Shown here piece by piece: positions 1-5,369 of a stretch of 13,795 bases of DNA (position 1 is its first letter; every line of letters begins with the position of its first letter). Both the position numbers and the translations under genes were made by a program. The notes beneath the pieces were generated by a model. It had not been told where the DNA came from. It saw only the letters and a list, made by a program, of their open reading frames with translations, and did no database searches. The stretch is from NCBI GenBank assembly GCA_002482685.1, contig DLGL01000015.1:1-13795 (forward strand), given 5' to 3'. Source of the DNA: Bacteriovoracaceae bacterium UBA7695. GTDB lineage: Bacteria; Bdellovibrionota; Bacteriovoracia; Bacteriovoracales; Bacteriovoracaceae.

Positions 1-1135
1 ACAGAGAATCGGTCGACTGGACCGTATTGGACAGAAAAACGATATTCAAATTCATGTCCCTTTTATTGAAAAATCCAGCGATGAGCTTCTCATGCGCTGG
101 TACCACGAAGGCTTCAACGCCTTCGAATCTTCCCCCAGAGGAGGAACTGAGCTCTATGCAACAGTACGTGAAGAACTAAAAACCCTCCTTGCCCAGGCAG
201 AGGAGGGTGAATTTCCTGAAAAGGAATTCAAAAAATTTCTTAAAACAACTCAGGAGTTGCATGAAGGAATTGAGAAGAAACTAGAGGAAGGTCAGGATCA
301 GCTGGTAGAATTCAATTCATTTAATCACACCAAGGCCATGAGTTTTGTCGGTGAACTCAAAGCGCAGGACGACTCGCCTGAGCTAAGAGATTTTATGCTT
401 AATCTCTTTAACCAGCTAGGTGTTGATACGGAAGATATGGATGATCCGTGGACATTTTTTATTAAGGCCGGTGACAACATGTACCTGCCACACTTTCCGG
501 GGCTTGATAATGAAGGAATGACCATCACCTTTAAACGCGAGAATGCCATTAAACGTGACGATATAACCTTCCTGAGTTGGGACCATCCGATGGTGGTGGG
601 AATTATGGACTTTATCTCTTCAAAAGAAATGGGGAACGTAACCATTTCTTCATGGAAGACTCCTTCCAAAGAAAATTTTCTCTTTGAAGGCTATTATCTT
701 CTAAGTTGTATTGCGGACAAAAAACTTCAACTACAGAAGTTCTTTCCTCCAACACCACTGCGAGTTCTACTCAATTCTCAGTTTCAGGATGTGACCCAGA
801 AGCTTCCAAAAAAATTCATTGATGAAGGCACGGAAACAATTGATGCCGAAAAACGTGCCCAGATGAAAGAGCTTCCGAAAGACTTCCTAAAAGAGTGTAT
901 TAAAAAAGGGAAAGAGCTTTGTGTCGCAAGGGCCAAGCAGTACAAGGAAAAGTTCCGGGATGACATGCTTAAGTCTATGAATGGAGAAATTGAGCGTCTG
1001 GAAGCCCTCAGGAAGGTCAATCCGACTGTTTCTGAAACTGAAATTCTTCTCCTGAAATTTAATCGGGATAACATGCTTAAAGCGATGGATAAAGCAGAGC
1101 TCTCTCTGGATTCACTAAGATTAATTGTTAGTTAA
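1..1135 (+). CDS. rapA: RNA polymerase-associated ATPase RapA, C-terminal part (5' end outside window)
   Basis: RapA is a Swi2/Snf2 ATPase that binds RNA polymerase and recycles it after transcription. The reading frame is open from the first base; the first full codon is at position 2, giving 377 visible residues. The first residues are helicase motif VI (QRIGRLDRIGQ), followed by IQIHVPF and LLMRWYHEGFNAFE, which match the stretch just after the helicase core of RapA closely. The rest, about 330 residues, corresponds to the RapA C-terminal region. It is Lys/Glu-rich, probably helical towards the end, and less conserved. The ATG at 92 is internal, not the start, because motif VI lies before it. 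The stop at 1133-1135 is 13 bases before the thioredoxin start, so the two are likely co-transcribed. The N-terminal Walker motifs are outside the window, so an intact ATPase cannot be shown. Confidence 0.92.
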   Translation, partial: QRIGRLDRIGQKNDIQIHVPFIEKSSDELLMRWYHEGFNAFESSPRGGTELYATVREELKTLLAQAEEGEFPEKEFKKFLKTTQELHEGIEKKLEEGQDQLVEFNSFNHTKAMSFVGELKAQDDSPELRDFMLNLFNQLGVDTEDMDDPWTFFIKAGDNMYLPHFPGLDNEGMTITFKRENAIKRDDITFLSWDHPMVVGIMDFISSKEMGNVTISSWKTPSKENFLFEGYYLLSCIADKKLQLQKFFPPTPLRVLLNSQFQDVTQKLPKKFIDEGTETIDAEKRAQMKELPKDFLKECIKKGKELCVARAKQYKEKFRDDMLKSMNGEIERLEALRKVNPTVSETEILLLKFNRDNMLKAMDKAELSLDSLRLIVS

Positions 1136-1148
1136 AAAGGATTTAAAT

Positions 1149-1460
1149 ATGAATATGATTGAACTTGAAGACGATACAATTTTTGATGTCATTGAAAAAG
1201 AGCCACTGGTTTTTATTGATTTTTATGCCTCATGGTGTGGATCATGTCGTGTAGCAGCTCCAATGTTCGCTCGTGTGGCCGCAGATGAAAGTGTAAAAAT
1301 TTTTAAAATCGATGTTGAGAAAAACCCGAAGATCAAAGAAATGATTGAGCTTCCCGGACTTCCGTCTGTGGGCTGCTTTAAAAATGGTGAGCCTCAGGAC
1401 CTGGTGAATGTAACTAAAGAAGATGCCTTCCGTGAATTCGTACAAAAGATGAAGGGCTAA
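1149..1460 (+). CDS. Thioredoxin-family protein (103 aa)
   Basis: A single-domain thiol-disulfide oxidoreductase, cytoplasmic because no signal peptide is seen. The active site is WCGSC (W29, C30, C33) rather than the classical WCGPC. The buried Asp (D24), the Pro after the active site (P38) and the cis-Pro loop (LPSV, P72) are all in place, and the length is normal for thioredoxin. I chose ATG 1149 because AAAAGGA lies at 1134-1140, a proper distance before it. A longer TTG start at 1125 would overlap rapA and has no ribosome site. The gene follows rapA by 13 bases, its ribosome site overlaps the rapA stop, and it runs 3 bases ahead of the next gene. The Ser in the active site may change the redox potential (inference). 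Function as a reductase is very likely; the partner is unknown. Confidence 0.9.
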   Translation: MNMIELEDDTIFDVIEKEPLVFIDFYASWCGSCRVAAPMFARVAADESVKIFKIDVEKNPKIKEMIELPGLPSVGCFKNGEPQDLVNVTKEDAFREFVQKMKG

Positions 1461-1463
1461 TTT

Positions 1464-1700
1464 ATGGATGCTAAATCAATTAAAGAGCTTGCTCAAAAAT
1501 ATTCCGTCGATGAACTTAATAATTTTGCTGATGAGTTTGAATCAACAGGTATTGCCCCCGTAAAAACGCAGGACGATGCCGGAGAGCAGATGAGTGATTA
1601 CCTCATGGCCGCAGAAATGCGCAGCTACCTCGATAAAGGCATGGGTGTTAATGAAGCCCTGAGAGAATTTTCGAAACGCGTTCGCGGAGTACTTACCTAA
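1464..1700 (+). CDS. Small conserved protein, DUF6952-like (78 aa)
   Basis: A short soluble protein with no signal peptide or membrane segment and no cysteine. It begins MDAKSIKELAQKYSVDEL, has a short acidic middle containing DDAGEQMSDYLMAAEM, and ends in a basic helix (ALREFSKRVRGVLT). From memory this pattern fits the DUF6952 family of about 80 residues, which I recall lying beside thioredoxin-like genes; I cannot verify this here. AAGGG at 1452-1456 is a good ribosome site for ATG 1464. The gene is 3 bases after the thioredoxin gene and its stop overlaps the next start (TAATG). The tight packing suggests a shared role with the thioredoxin, but the molecular function is unknown. Confidence 0.85.
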   Translation: MDAKSIKELAQKYSVDELNNFADEFESTGIAPVKTQDDAGEQMSDYLMAAEMRSYLDKGMGVNEALREFSKRVRGVLT

Positions 1701-2152
1701 TGGAAATTAAAATTCGTCCGGGCCTGCTTTTTGATATTCCCGTTATAGCTGAATATCAGATCAAAATGGCCAAAGAAACTGAGAACATGAAACTTGATCC
1801 AGCTACAGTGGAATTAGGTGTAAGTGCCGTCTTAGATGATCCTTCAAAAGGAAAATACTGGTTGGCAGAAACTGACGGACAAGTTGTTGGCTGTCTTCTC
1901 ACTGTTCCTGAATGGAGCGACTGGAGAAATGGAACAGTTTTATGGATTCACTCAGTTTACATCCATCCTGATTTCAGAAAACAAGGGGTTTATCGATTGC
2001 TTTATTCGCATCTTAAAGAATTGGTTTCTACATCCCGTGACCTGCGGGGACTTCGTCTCTATGTGGACAAAACAAATACGAAGGCACAAAAAGTTTATGA
2101 AACCCTGGGTATGTCGGGAGAGCATTATCATCTCTATGAGTGGATGAAATAG
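1700..2152 (+). CDS. GNAT-family N-acetyltransferase (150 aa)
   Basis: An acetyl-CoA-dependent transferase of unknown substrate. The fold runs from the N-terminal strand (EIKIRPGLLFDIP), through the central strand around residues 62-69 (VVGCLLTV), to motif A at 84-102 (HSVYIHPDFRKQGVYRLLY) and motif B at about 125-138 (TNTKAQKVYETLGM). Motif A keeps the basic residues and G96 of the CoA pyrophosphate loop, but has Tyr98 where Gly or Ala is usual. Length is normal for a single GNAT domain. The start codon overlaps the previous stop by one base, and GGAG at 1686-1689 lies upstream, so translation is probably coupled. It is the last gene of the rapA-thioredoxin run and is followed within 10 bases by a strong terminator. 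It might modify a protein or a small metabolite; nothing in the context decides. Confidence 0.9.
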   Translation: MEIKIRPGLLFDIPVIAEYQIKMAKETENMKLDPATVELGVSAVLDDPSKGKYWLAETDGQVVGCLLTVPEWSDWRNGTVLWIHSVYIHPDFRKQGVYRLLYSHLKELVSTSRDLRGLRLYVDKTNTKAQKVYETLGMSGEHYHLYEWMK

Positions 2153-2154
2153 GC

Positions 2155-2189
2155 AAAAAAAAAGAGAGTTTTTCAACTCTCTTTTTTTT
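2155..2189 (+). terminator. Rho-independent terminator of the rapA-GNAT operon
   Basis: A perfect 10-bp stem (AAAGAGAGTT at 2161-2170 with AACTCTCTTT at 2175-2184) closes a TTTC loop. It is preceded by an A-run and followed by T's to 2189. The A-run and T-run mirror each other, so it could also stop transcription coming from the other side. It begins a few bases after the acetyltransferase stop codon. Confidence 0.88.
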
Positions 2190-2207
2190 AATCTTTTTTT
2201 AAGAATA

Positions 2208-2523
2208 AAACCTAGCTAAGGATGGAACAATGAAAGGGTGTAAGGCAGAGTTGTGAGAAATTTGAATGGTTTTAGTTTTCAAATTCCGGGGAGTGTTTTG
2301 GGAACTTTTGAGGAGTTCATCACCCTTAGCTCATAATCTATTAAGCAGGATCTATGCCAACTCCCTACAGCGGCCAAACCCTTTAAATACCGTACATTTC
2401 TGCTCCACAATGGACTCATTCTGGCCTTTAAAGTCAAACCGACACTGGTGCTCAGGTGTCAGGAGGGCCACTGTGGGGCGTGATTAAGAGCAAAAAAAAA
2501 GCCCTCTTACGAGGGCTTTTTTT
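2208..2523 (+). ncRNA. Candidate structured non-coding RNA, unit A (first of a tandem pair)
   Basis: No credible protein gene lies here. The stretch shares blocks with 2535-2685 at a near-constant offset of 324-325 bases: GGAACA (2224), TCCGGGGA (2285), GAACTTTTGxGGAGTTC (2302-2318) and ATGCCAA (2354). The third block folds as a 5-bp hairpin (GAACT/AGTTC) with a 7-base loop. The 3' half folds into a long irregular hairpin: GCTCCACA 2402-2409 with TGTGGGGC 2472-2479 (one G-U), TGGCC 2422-2426 with GGCCA 2466-2470, and GACAC 2441-2445 with GTGTC 2456-2460. It ends in a terminator at 2492-2523. The terminator and orientation favour the plus strand. I did not find a convincing promoter. I do not recognise a known RNA class (6S, tmRNA, SRP, RNase P and GEMM motifs were looked for by eye). 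Confidence 0.5.
2492..2523 (+). terminator. Rho-independent terminator ending non-coding unit A
   Basis: GCCCTC (2501-2506) pairs with GAGGGC (2511-2516) around a TTAC loop. It is flanked by a run of A's before and T's (2517-2523) after, so the stem can extend by A-T pairs. Because it is symmetrical it could work on both strands. Its presence with no convincing gene upstream is a main reason to think a small RNA is made here. Confidence 0.85.
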
Positions 2524-2534
2524 AAATTTGTTTA

Positions 2535-2826
2535 ACCTGCAGAGTGAGGAACATTGAAATTGTGTGAAAGGAGTTTTTGGGAATCAGCGTTGTGGTTAGC
2601 ATCACTGATCCGGGGACATTTATTGTGAACTTTTGTGGAGTTCGTCTCCCTCTGCTGTAATCATATAAAGCAACCTTCATGCCAAAACTTATGGTCAGGT
2701 TTAAATAAGGCCTGAGACAGAGGGGATCTCTCTAAATTACCTAAATGCCGTCTTTACACAATTCGCCAAAATAAAATTAGCAGGTGGATTTTTGCCACGG
2801 TAAATTTTCCCATGAGGGGCAATGTG
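2535..2826 (+). ncRNA. Candidate structured non-coding RNA, unit B (second of a tandem pair)
   Basis: This is the diverged second copy of the unit at 2208-2523; by-eye identity is about 60% over roughly 137 bases. Shared blocks are GGAACA (2548), TCCGGGGA (2609), the GAACT/AGTTC hairpin (2627-2643) and ATGCCAA (2679). Additional pairings are CCCTCTG 2648-2654 with CAGAGGG 2718-2724, enclosing TCAGG 2695-2699 with CCTGA 2711-2715. A 3' long hairpin follows: CACA-TT-GCC from 2757 with GGCAATGTG 2818-2826, AAAATT 2773-2778 with AATTTT 2803-2808, and GTGG 2784-2787 with CCAC 2795-2798. The 3' hairpin occupies a similar place as in unit A, although its sequence is not conserved. No clear terminator follows, so the 3' end is a guess, and this copy may be decaying. 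Confidence 0.42.
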
Positions 2827-2999
2827 ACAGATGGTCCGATGAGGCCCAAGAAATCTCTGTGATGTTGTGAACTTAACGCAAATTTCTTACTCATTCTGTC
2901 TGTAAGATTTAGTAAGTTTAGATGTGGATAAAGAGTTTGGGGAAATATGCTTTTAACAAATAGTTAATGAGTTTAGATCTAGGTTAACAGAAGACAACT
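2827..2999. other. Non-coding stretch between unit B and a convergent secreted-protein gene
   Basis: No reading frame with a ribosome site is seen. There are weak inverted repeats, such as AAGAAAT near 2849 with ATTTCTT near 2882, and a GTTAA/TTAAC pair around the palindrome TAGATCTA near 2973-2982. None is followed by a T-run on either strand, so I do not call a terminator for either neighbour. Confidence 0.4.
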
Positions 3000-3776
3000 C
3001 TAGTCAATACTCAGGTAAACTTTCTCAGTGGAAGTGCCTTCGGTAACCTCAATTGTAGCTTCAGAATTTACATCAATTTTTTTTCCATCGTTCTGCAAAT
3101 TTTTTACGACACTACCCAACTCAATAACCTGACCCTGAGTCAGCTGAAGGGTCGTCACAAGCTTTGAAGTTGCCTGAGGCTTTGGTATCTGAGCATCAGG
3201 TATGACTACGATGGTTCCCTCAGGAACAGGCGGGAGAAGAGGGACTGCGTCTTTTCGGACTTCAATTGTGATGTCGTAGCGAGTTGAGTTTATGACCTTG
3301 CATTCCCCTTTAACGGTGGACTGATTCACGGTCAATTCAAATTCTTTTAGTGTTTGGATCTTTGTAGTTTCCTTTGAGGTCTGGGTCACAGAAGATCCTT
3401 GGGCACTGGGATCGAGCTTCGTGTTAATTCCACCGGACTGGGTATTGCTTTTAAGATTATTGATTCTCTCAACTTTAATGTGACAAGGATCTTTCTTCAT
3501 TTCGGCAGATGAAAAACTTATGGAGAGAGTTGGATCGAGTCGGCGCAGATAATTCTGAATCAACTCCCTTCGGTGAGAAGGTGTACTGACAGTCAAGCAT
3601 CGTCCCTCTTCTTGAATTTTATCAACAGGGATAAGAATAAACTTGAGCCGGGATGAGGCGGCTTTCATTTGAGAAGGCGCTGAGAAGCAGTACTCCTCAA
3701 TAGAGTTATCTGCACTGGCAAGAGCGACCGAAAGATATAGTAAGGGCCATAAAATCATTTTTCTATTATACTTCAT
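3000..3776 (-). CDS. Secreted/periplasmic protein of unknown function (258 aa)
   Basis: I do not recognise a family. A signal peptide is clear: basic MKYNRK, hydrophobic core at about 7-20, and a probable cut after ALASA (A22). The mature part has an N-terminal region with C30, C60 and C98, a polar Ser/Thr/Gln-rich linker around 108-140, and a C-terminal part rich in short beta strands (EFELTV, YDITIEV, TIVVIP, VTTLQL, ATIEVTEG, KVYLSID) with C159. Four cysteines in an exported protein suggest two disulfides (inference). I kept ATG 3776 rather than the ATG at 3758 because only the longer form has the basic n-region. No good Shine-Dalgarno site precedes it. The start is only 5 bases from the start of the divergent gene at 3782, so the promoters must overlap or lie inside the opposing genes. 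Confidence 0.8.
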   Translation of the reverse strand: MKYNRKMILWPLLYLSVALASADNSIEEYCFSAPSQMKAASSRLKFILIPVDKIQEEGRCLTVSTPSHRRELIQNYLRRLDPTLSISFSSAEMKKDPCHIKVERINNLKSNTQSGGINTKLDPSAQGSSVTQTSKETTKIQTLKEFELTVNQSTVKGECKVINSTRYDITIEVRKDAVPLLPPVPEGTIVVIPDAQIPKPQATSKLVTTLQLTQGQVIELGSVVKNLQNDGKKIDVNSEATIEVTEGTSTEKVYLSID

Positions 3777-3781
3777 TTTAT

Positions 3782-4162
3782 ATGTATAAGGAACTTACTT
3801 ACGAAACGCCTGATGGTTACACTGTTTTCACCAGCCAATACCTGAAAAATAAAGGCACCTGCTGCAAGTCGGCCTGCCTTCATTGTCCTTACGGATTTAC
3901 GCTTAAAAAGCATGGCCTGCAATTTAAAGAGGTATCTTTAGAGGACGCTTCTTTAATTGAGACCATACTTTCTGAATCAGGACAATCAAACGGTATTGAG
4001 TGGAAAACATTTTTGCCAGATAACATTAGACTGATTTTTATTAAGGACACTGTGTGTGGGTTCTTTTTAAAAAATCATATCCAAATTAAACATATCTATT
4101 TAAAGCCTCATTTTCAGGATCAGGACCTCTCAAAAGAGATGGTAGAAGCCTACTTCTTTTGA
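3782..4162 (+). CDS. Cys-cluster DUF5522-like protein with truncated GNAT-like tail (126 aa)
   Basis: The first 40 residues match the DUF5522 pattern: YTVFTSQYLKNKGTCCKSAC followed by LHCPYGF, with C27, C28, C32 and C35 as a likely metal or cluster site; the function of that family is unknown. The remaining 85 or so residues look like the first part of an acetyltransferase fold. IRLIFIKDTVCGFFL resembles the central strands, and IKHIYLKPHFQDQDLSKEMV resembles motif A. The CoA loop Q/R-x-x-G-x-G/A is lost (QDQDLS), and motif B is missing because the protein stops at AYFF. No other frame continues the fold after the stop, so this does not look like a recent frameshift. The tail may be a degenerate, non-catalytic domain (inference). 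No ribosome site precedes ATG 3782, and a TATTAT at 3764-3769 could drive a nearly leaderless transcript. Confidence 0.72.
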   Translation: MYKELTYETPDGYTVFTSQYLKNKGTCCKSACLHCPYGFTLKKHGLQFKEVSLEDASLIETILSESGQSNGIEWKTFLPDNIRLIFIKDTVCGFFLKNHIQIKHIYLKPHFQDQDLSKEMVEAYFF

Positions 4163-4236
4163 GTTGCTCCTATAATGGGCAATCTTTCTCAGAAGGATAA
4201 TTCTGCCAATATAATTACGGAGTGTTTTATTTCTCA

Positions 4237-4326
4237 TTAGATGGCCCCCATCAGACTAAAAAAGATGAAACTACCCATAAAGATTAAAAGAGATCTGCTA
4301 ATCCATAAGTCGTTATCTGTAATCAT
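4237..4326 (-). CDS. Short membrane peptide (29 aa) with very strong ribosome site
   Basis: A 29-residue frame with polar start MITDNDLWISR and a hydrophobic remainder, about residues 12-29 (SLLIFMGSFIFFSLMGAI), enough for one membrane span. A perfect GGAGGT lies at 4332-4337, 5 bases before the ATG, one of the best ribosome sites in the window; that is the main evidence that the frame is translated. It lies downstream of the 66-residue gene on the same strand, about 105 bases away, separated by a sequence with a T-rich run (minus strand, around 4341-4358). The function is unknown. It could be a small membrane regulator, a toxin-like peptide or a leader peptide. With so few residues, chance is not excluded. 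Confidence 0.5.
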   Translation of the reverse strand: MITDNDLWISRSLLIFMGSFIFFSLMGAI

Positions 4327-4431
4327 GTAGTACCTCCAAAAAAGTTATAAAAAAAAGACGCAAGAATCCCGGGCCCGTAACATTCGCTACTGAGAGTGAT
4401 TTTTAAATCTTTAAAAGTTATTAAGTGAGAA

Positions 4432-4632
4432 TTATTGGTGCAGGAAATACTTCTCGAAAATCTCAAAGTCTCCATCCACCGCGGACAAAACTTCTATAAA
4501 ATCCCATGCCATTTCTGATGCCAGTTTGGGATCTACCTGGTAGCGGTTCACAAGTTCGAGTTGAATCTTTGCAAATAGTTCTGTTTCATTCATTTTATCT
4601 AAAGCATCTGGAAAAAGTGCGTGTGCCAACAT
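4432..4632 (-). CDS. Small acidic protein of unknown function (66 aa)
   Basis: No family is recognised. The protein is soluble, helical in appearance and acidic (MNETELFAKIQLELVNRYQ, then ASEMAWDFIEVLSAVDGDFE). It has no cysteine, no signal peptide and no membrane span. The ribosome site AAGGAGGA (GGAGGA at 4638-4643) is excellent and sits 5 bases before the ATG, which fixes the start. The gene follows lexA on the same strand after about 56 bases. No terminator is seen between them; only a TTAAGCTTAA palindrome without a T-run lies in the gap. It may therefore be read from the lexA promoter and be damage-inducible, but no CGTA repeats like those at lexA lie directly upstream. Confidence 0.75.
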   Translation of the reverse strand: MLAHALFPDALDKMNETELFAKIQLELVNRYQVDPKLASEMAWDFIEVLSAVDGDFEIFEKYFLHQ

Positions 4633-4688
4633 AAACGTCCTCCTTGACGAAAATTAAGCTTAAAAACTAAACGTGTGTGCGAGGTAAA

Positions 4689-5282
4689 CTAGTAAGTGCG
4701 GAGCAGCCCCACCATGACGCCTCTAATCTCACAGTCCTTATCTTTGATGATAATGGGCTTCATGGTCTTATTAGCGGGGTGAAGTTCAATTTGCTTAGAC
4801 TTCTTAAAGTAGTGCTTCAATGTTGTTTCATTCTCAACCACTGCTACAACAATCTGTCCGTTATCTGCCTGAGTCTGATGCTTGATGATAGCGATGTCAC
4901 CACTTAGGATGCCATCTTCGATCATCGACTCACCCTTAACTTTAAGGGCGTAGTACTGACCCTTTCCAAGCATATGCATAGGAACGCTGATTTTATCTGA
5001 ATTCTCAATAGCTTCAATGGGAGTACCGGCCGCAATAGATCCTAAAAGAGGGATCTCTTCAGTATTTTGCTGAACCGTAGAAGGCATGAGGCCTCTCACT
5101 GAATGAGAGTCATTCATGAGGTAGCCGCCGTTAGTGAGGTACTTGATATAATCCTGGACCGAACCAAGGGATTTAAAACCGAAATTTTCTTGAATTTCTT
5201 TTTGAGTCGGAGAGTAATCATTCTCTCTAACGTACTCAGTGATGTAATCAAGGACTTCTTTTTGTTTTTTGGTCAGTGCCAT
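4689..5282 (-). CDS. lexA: LexA repressor / SOS-response autoprotease (197 aa)
   Basis: LexA represses DNA-damage genes and cuts itself when RecA filaments form. The N-terminal winged-helix domain (about 1-65, MALTKKQKEVLDYITEYVRE, SPTQKEIQ) binds DNA. The cleavage site is A85-G86 (GSIAAGTP). The catalytic Ser is S119 in VKGESMIEDGILSGD and the Lys is K156 in NETTLKHYF. Spacing and total length match E. coli LexA almost exactly, so the protein should be active. GGAG at 5288-5291, 5 bases before the ATG, supports the start. Upstream is a well-formed promoter overlapped by phased direct repeats, so autoregulation is likely. The DNA-recognition helix (SLGSVQDYIKYL region) differs from that of E. 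coli, consistent with a different operator. Downstream lies a small acidic gene, possibly in the same transcript. Confidence 0.96.
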   Translation of the reverse strand: MALTKKQKEVLDYITEYVRENDYSPTQKEIQENFGFKSLGSVQDYIKYLTNGGYLMNDSHSVRGLMPSTVQQNTEEIPLLGSIAAGTPIEAIENSDKISVPMHMLGKGQYYALKVKGESMIEDGILSGDIAIIKHQTQADNGQIVVAVVENETTLKHYFKKSKQIELHPANKTMKPIIIKDKDCEIRGVMVGLLRTY

Positions 5283-5289
5283 ATATTCT

Positions 5290-5337
5290 CCGTATCGTTT
5301 CCGTACTTAAAATTAGTATAGGCGTACTTTTTCCGTA
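5290..5337 (-). promoter_or_regulatory. Candidate LexA operators: four phased CGTA direct repeats
   Basis: On the plus strand the units are CCGTA at 5290-5294, CCGTA at 5301-5305, GCGTA at 5322-5326 and CCGTA at 5333-5337. The spacing is 11, 21 and 11 bases, so all lie on one face of the helix. On the lexA strand each pair reads TACGGAAAnnnTACG. One pair fills the spacer of the promoter, and the other covers the region just after the expected transcription start and touches the ribosome site. That placement is ideal for autorepression. The sequence does not match the classical SOS box, nor TTAC-N3-GTAA, which I recall as the reported Bdellovibrio motif. Confidence 0.6.
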
Positions 5338-5343
5338 GTTCAA
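5315..5343 (-). promoter_or_regulatory. Sigma70-type promoter of lexA
   Basis: On the minus strand, TTGAAC (-35, 5338-5343) and TATACT (-10, 5315-5320) are separated by exactly 17 bases. The start of transcription would be near 5308, leaving a leader of about 25 bases before the lexA ATG. It is the best-formed promoter in the window. The upstream operator pair lies entirely within the spacer. Confidence 0.75.
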
Positions 5344-5369
5344 CCAAAAAATGAAAATAAAATGATTTT

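Noticed and set aside
1125..1148. Upstream TTG start for the thioredoxin
   Set aside because: It would overlap rapA, has no ribosome site, and adds residues not found in thioredoxins; ATG 1149 has AAAAGGA in front.
2340..2470. Possible c-di-GMP (GEMM) riboswitch or other known RNA class in unit A
   Set aside because: Fragments such as GGCCAAACC were suggestive, but the ordered GEMM core (GCAAACC, CGCAAAGCC, GGUAGGUAGCGGGG) is absent, and 6S, tmRNA, SRP and RNase P hallmarks were not found.
2266..2487. 73-residue plus-strand reading frame within non-coding unit A
   Set aside because: It has no ribosome site and an odd composition rich in Arg, Trp, Ser and Cys. The matching part of unit B lacks the ATG and contains stops, so the frame is not conserved between the copies. 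The stop just before the terminator is the only point in its favour.
4171..4176. Perfect TATAAT on the plus strand after the Cys-cluster gene
   Set aside because: There is no -35 element, and the only frame after it is a 21-codon one without a ribosome site, so it is probably chance.
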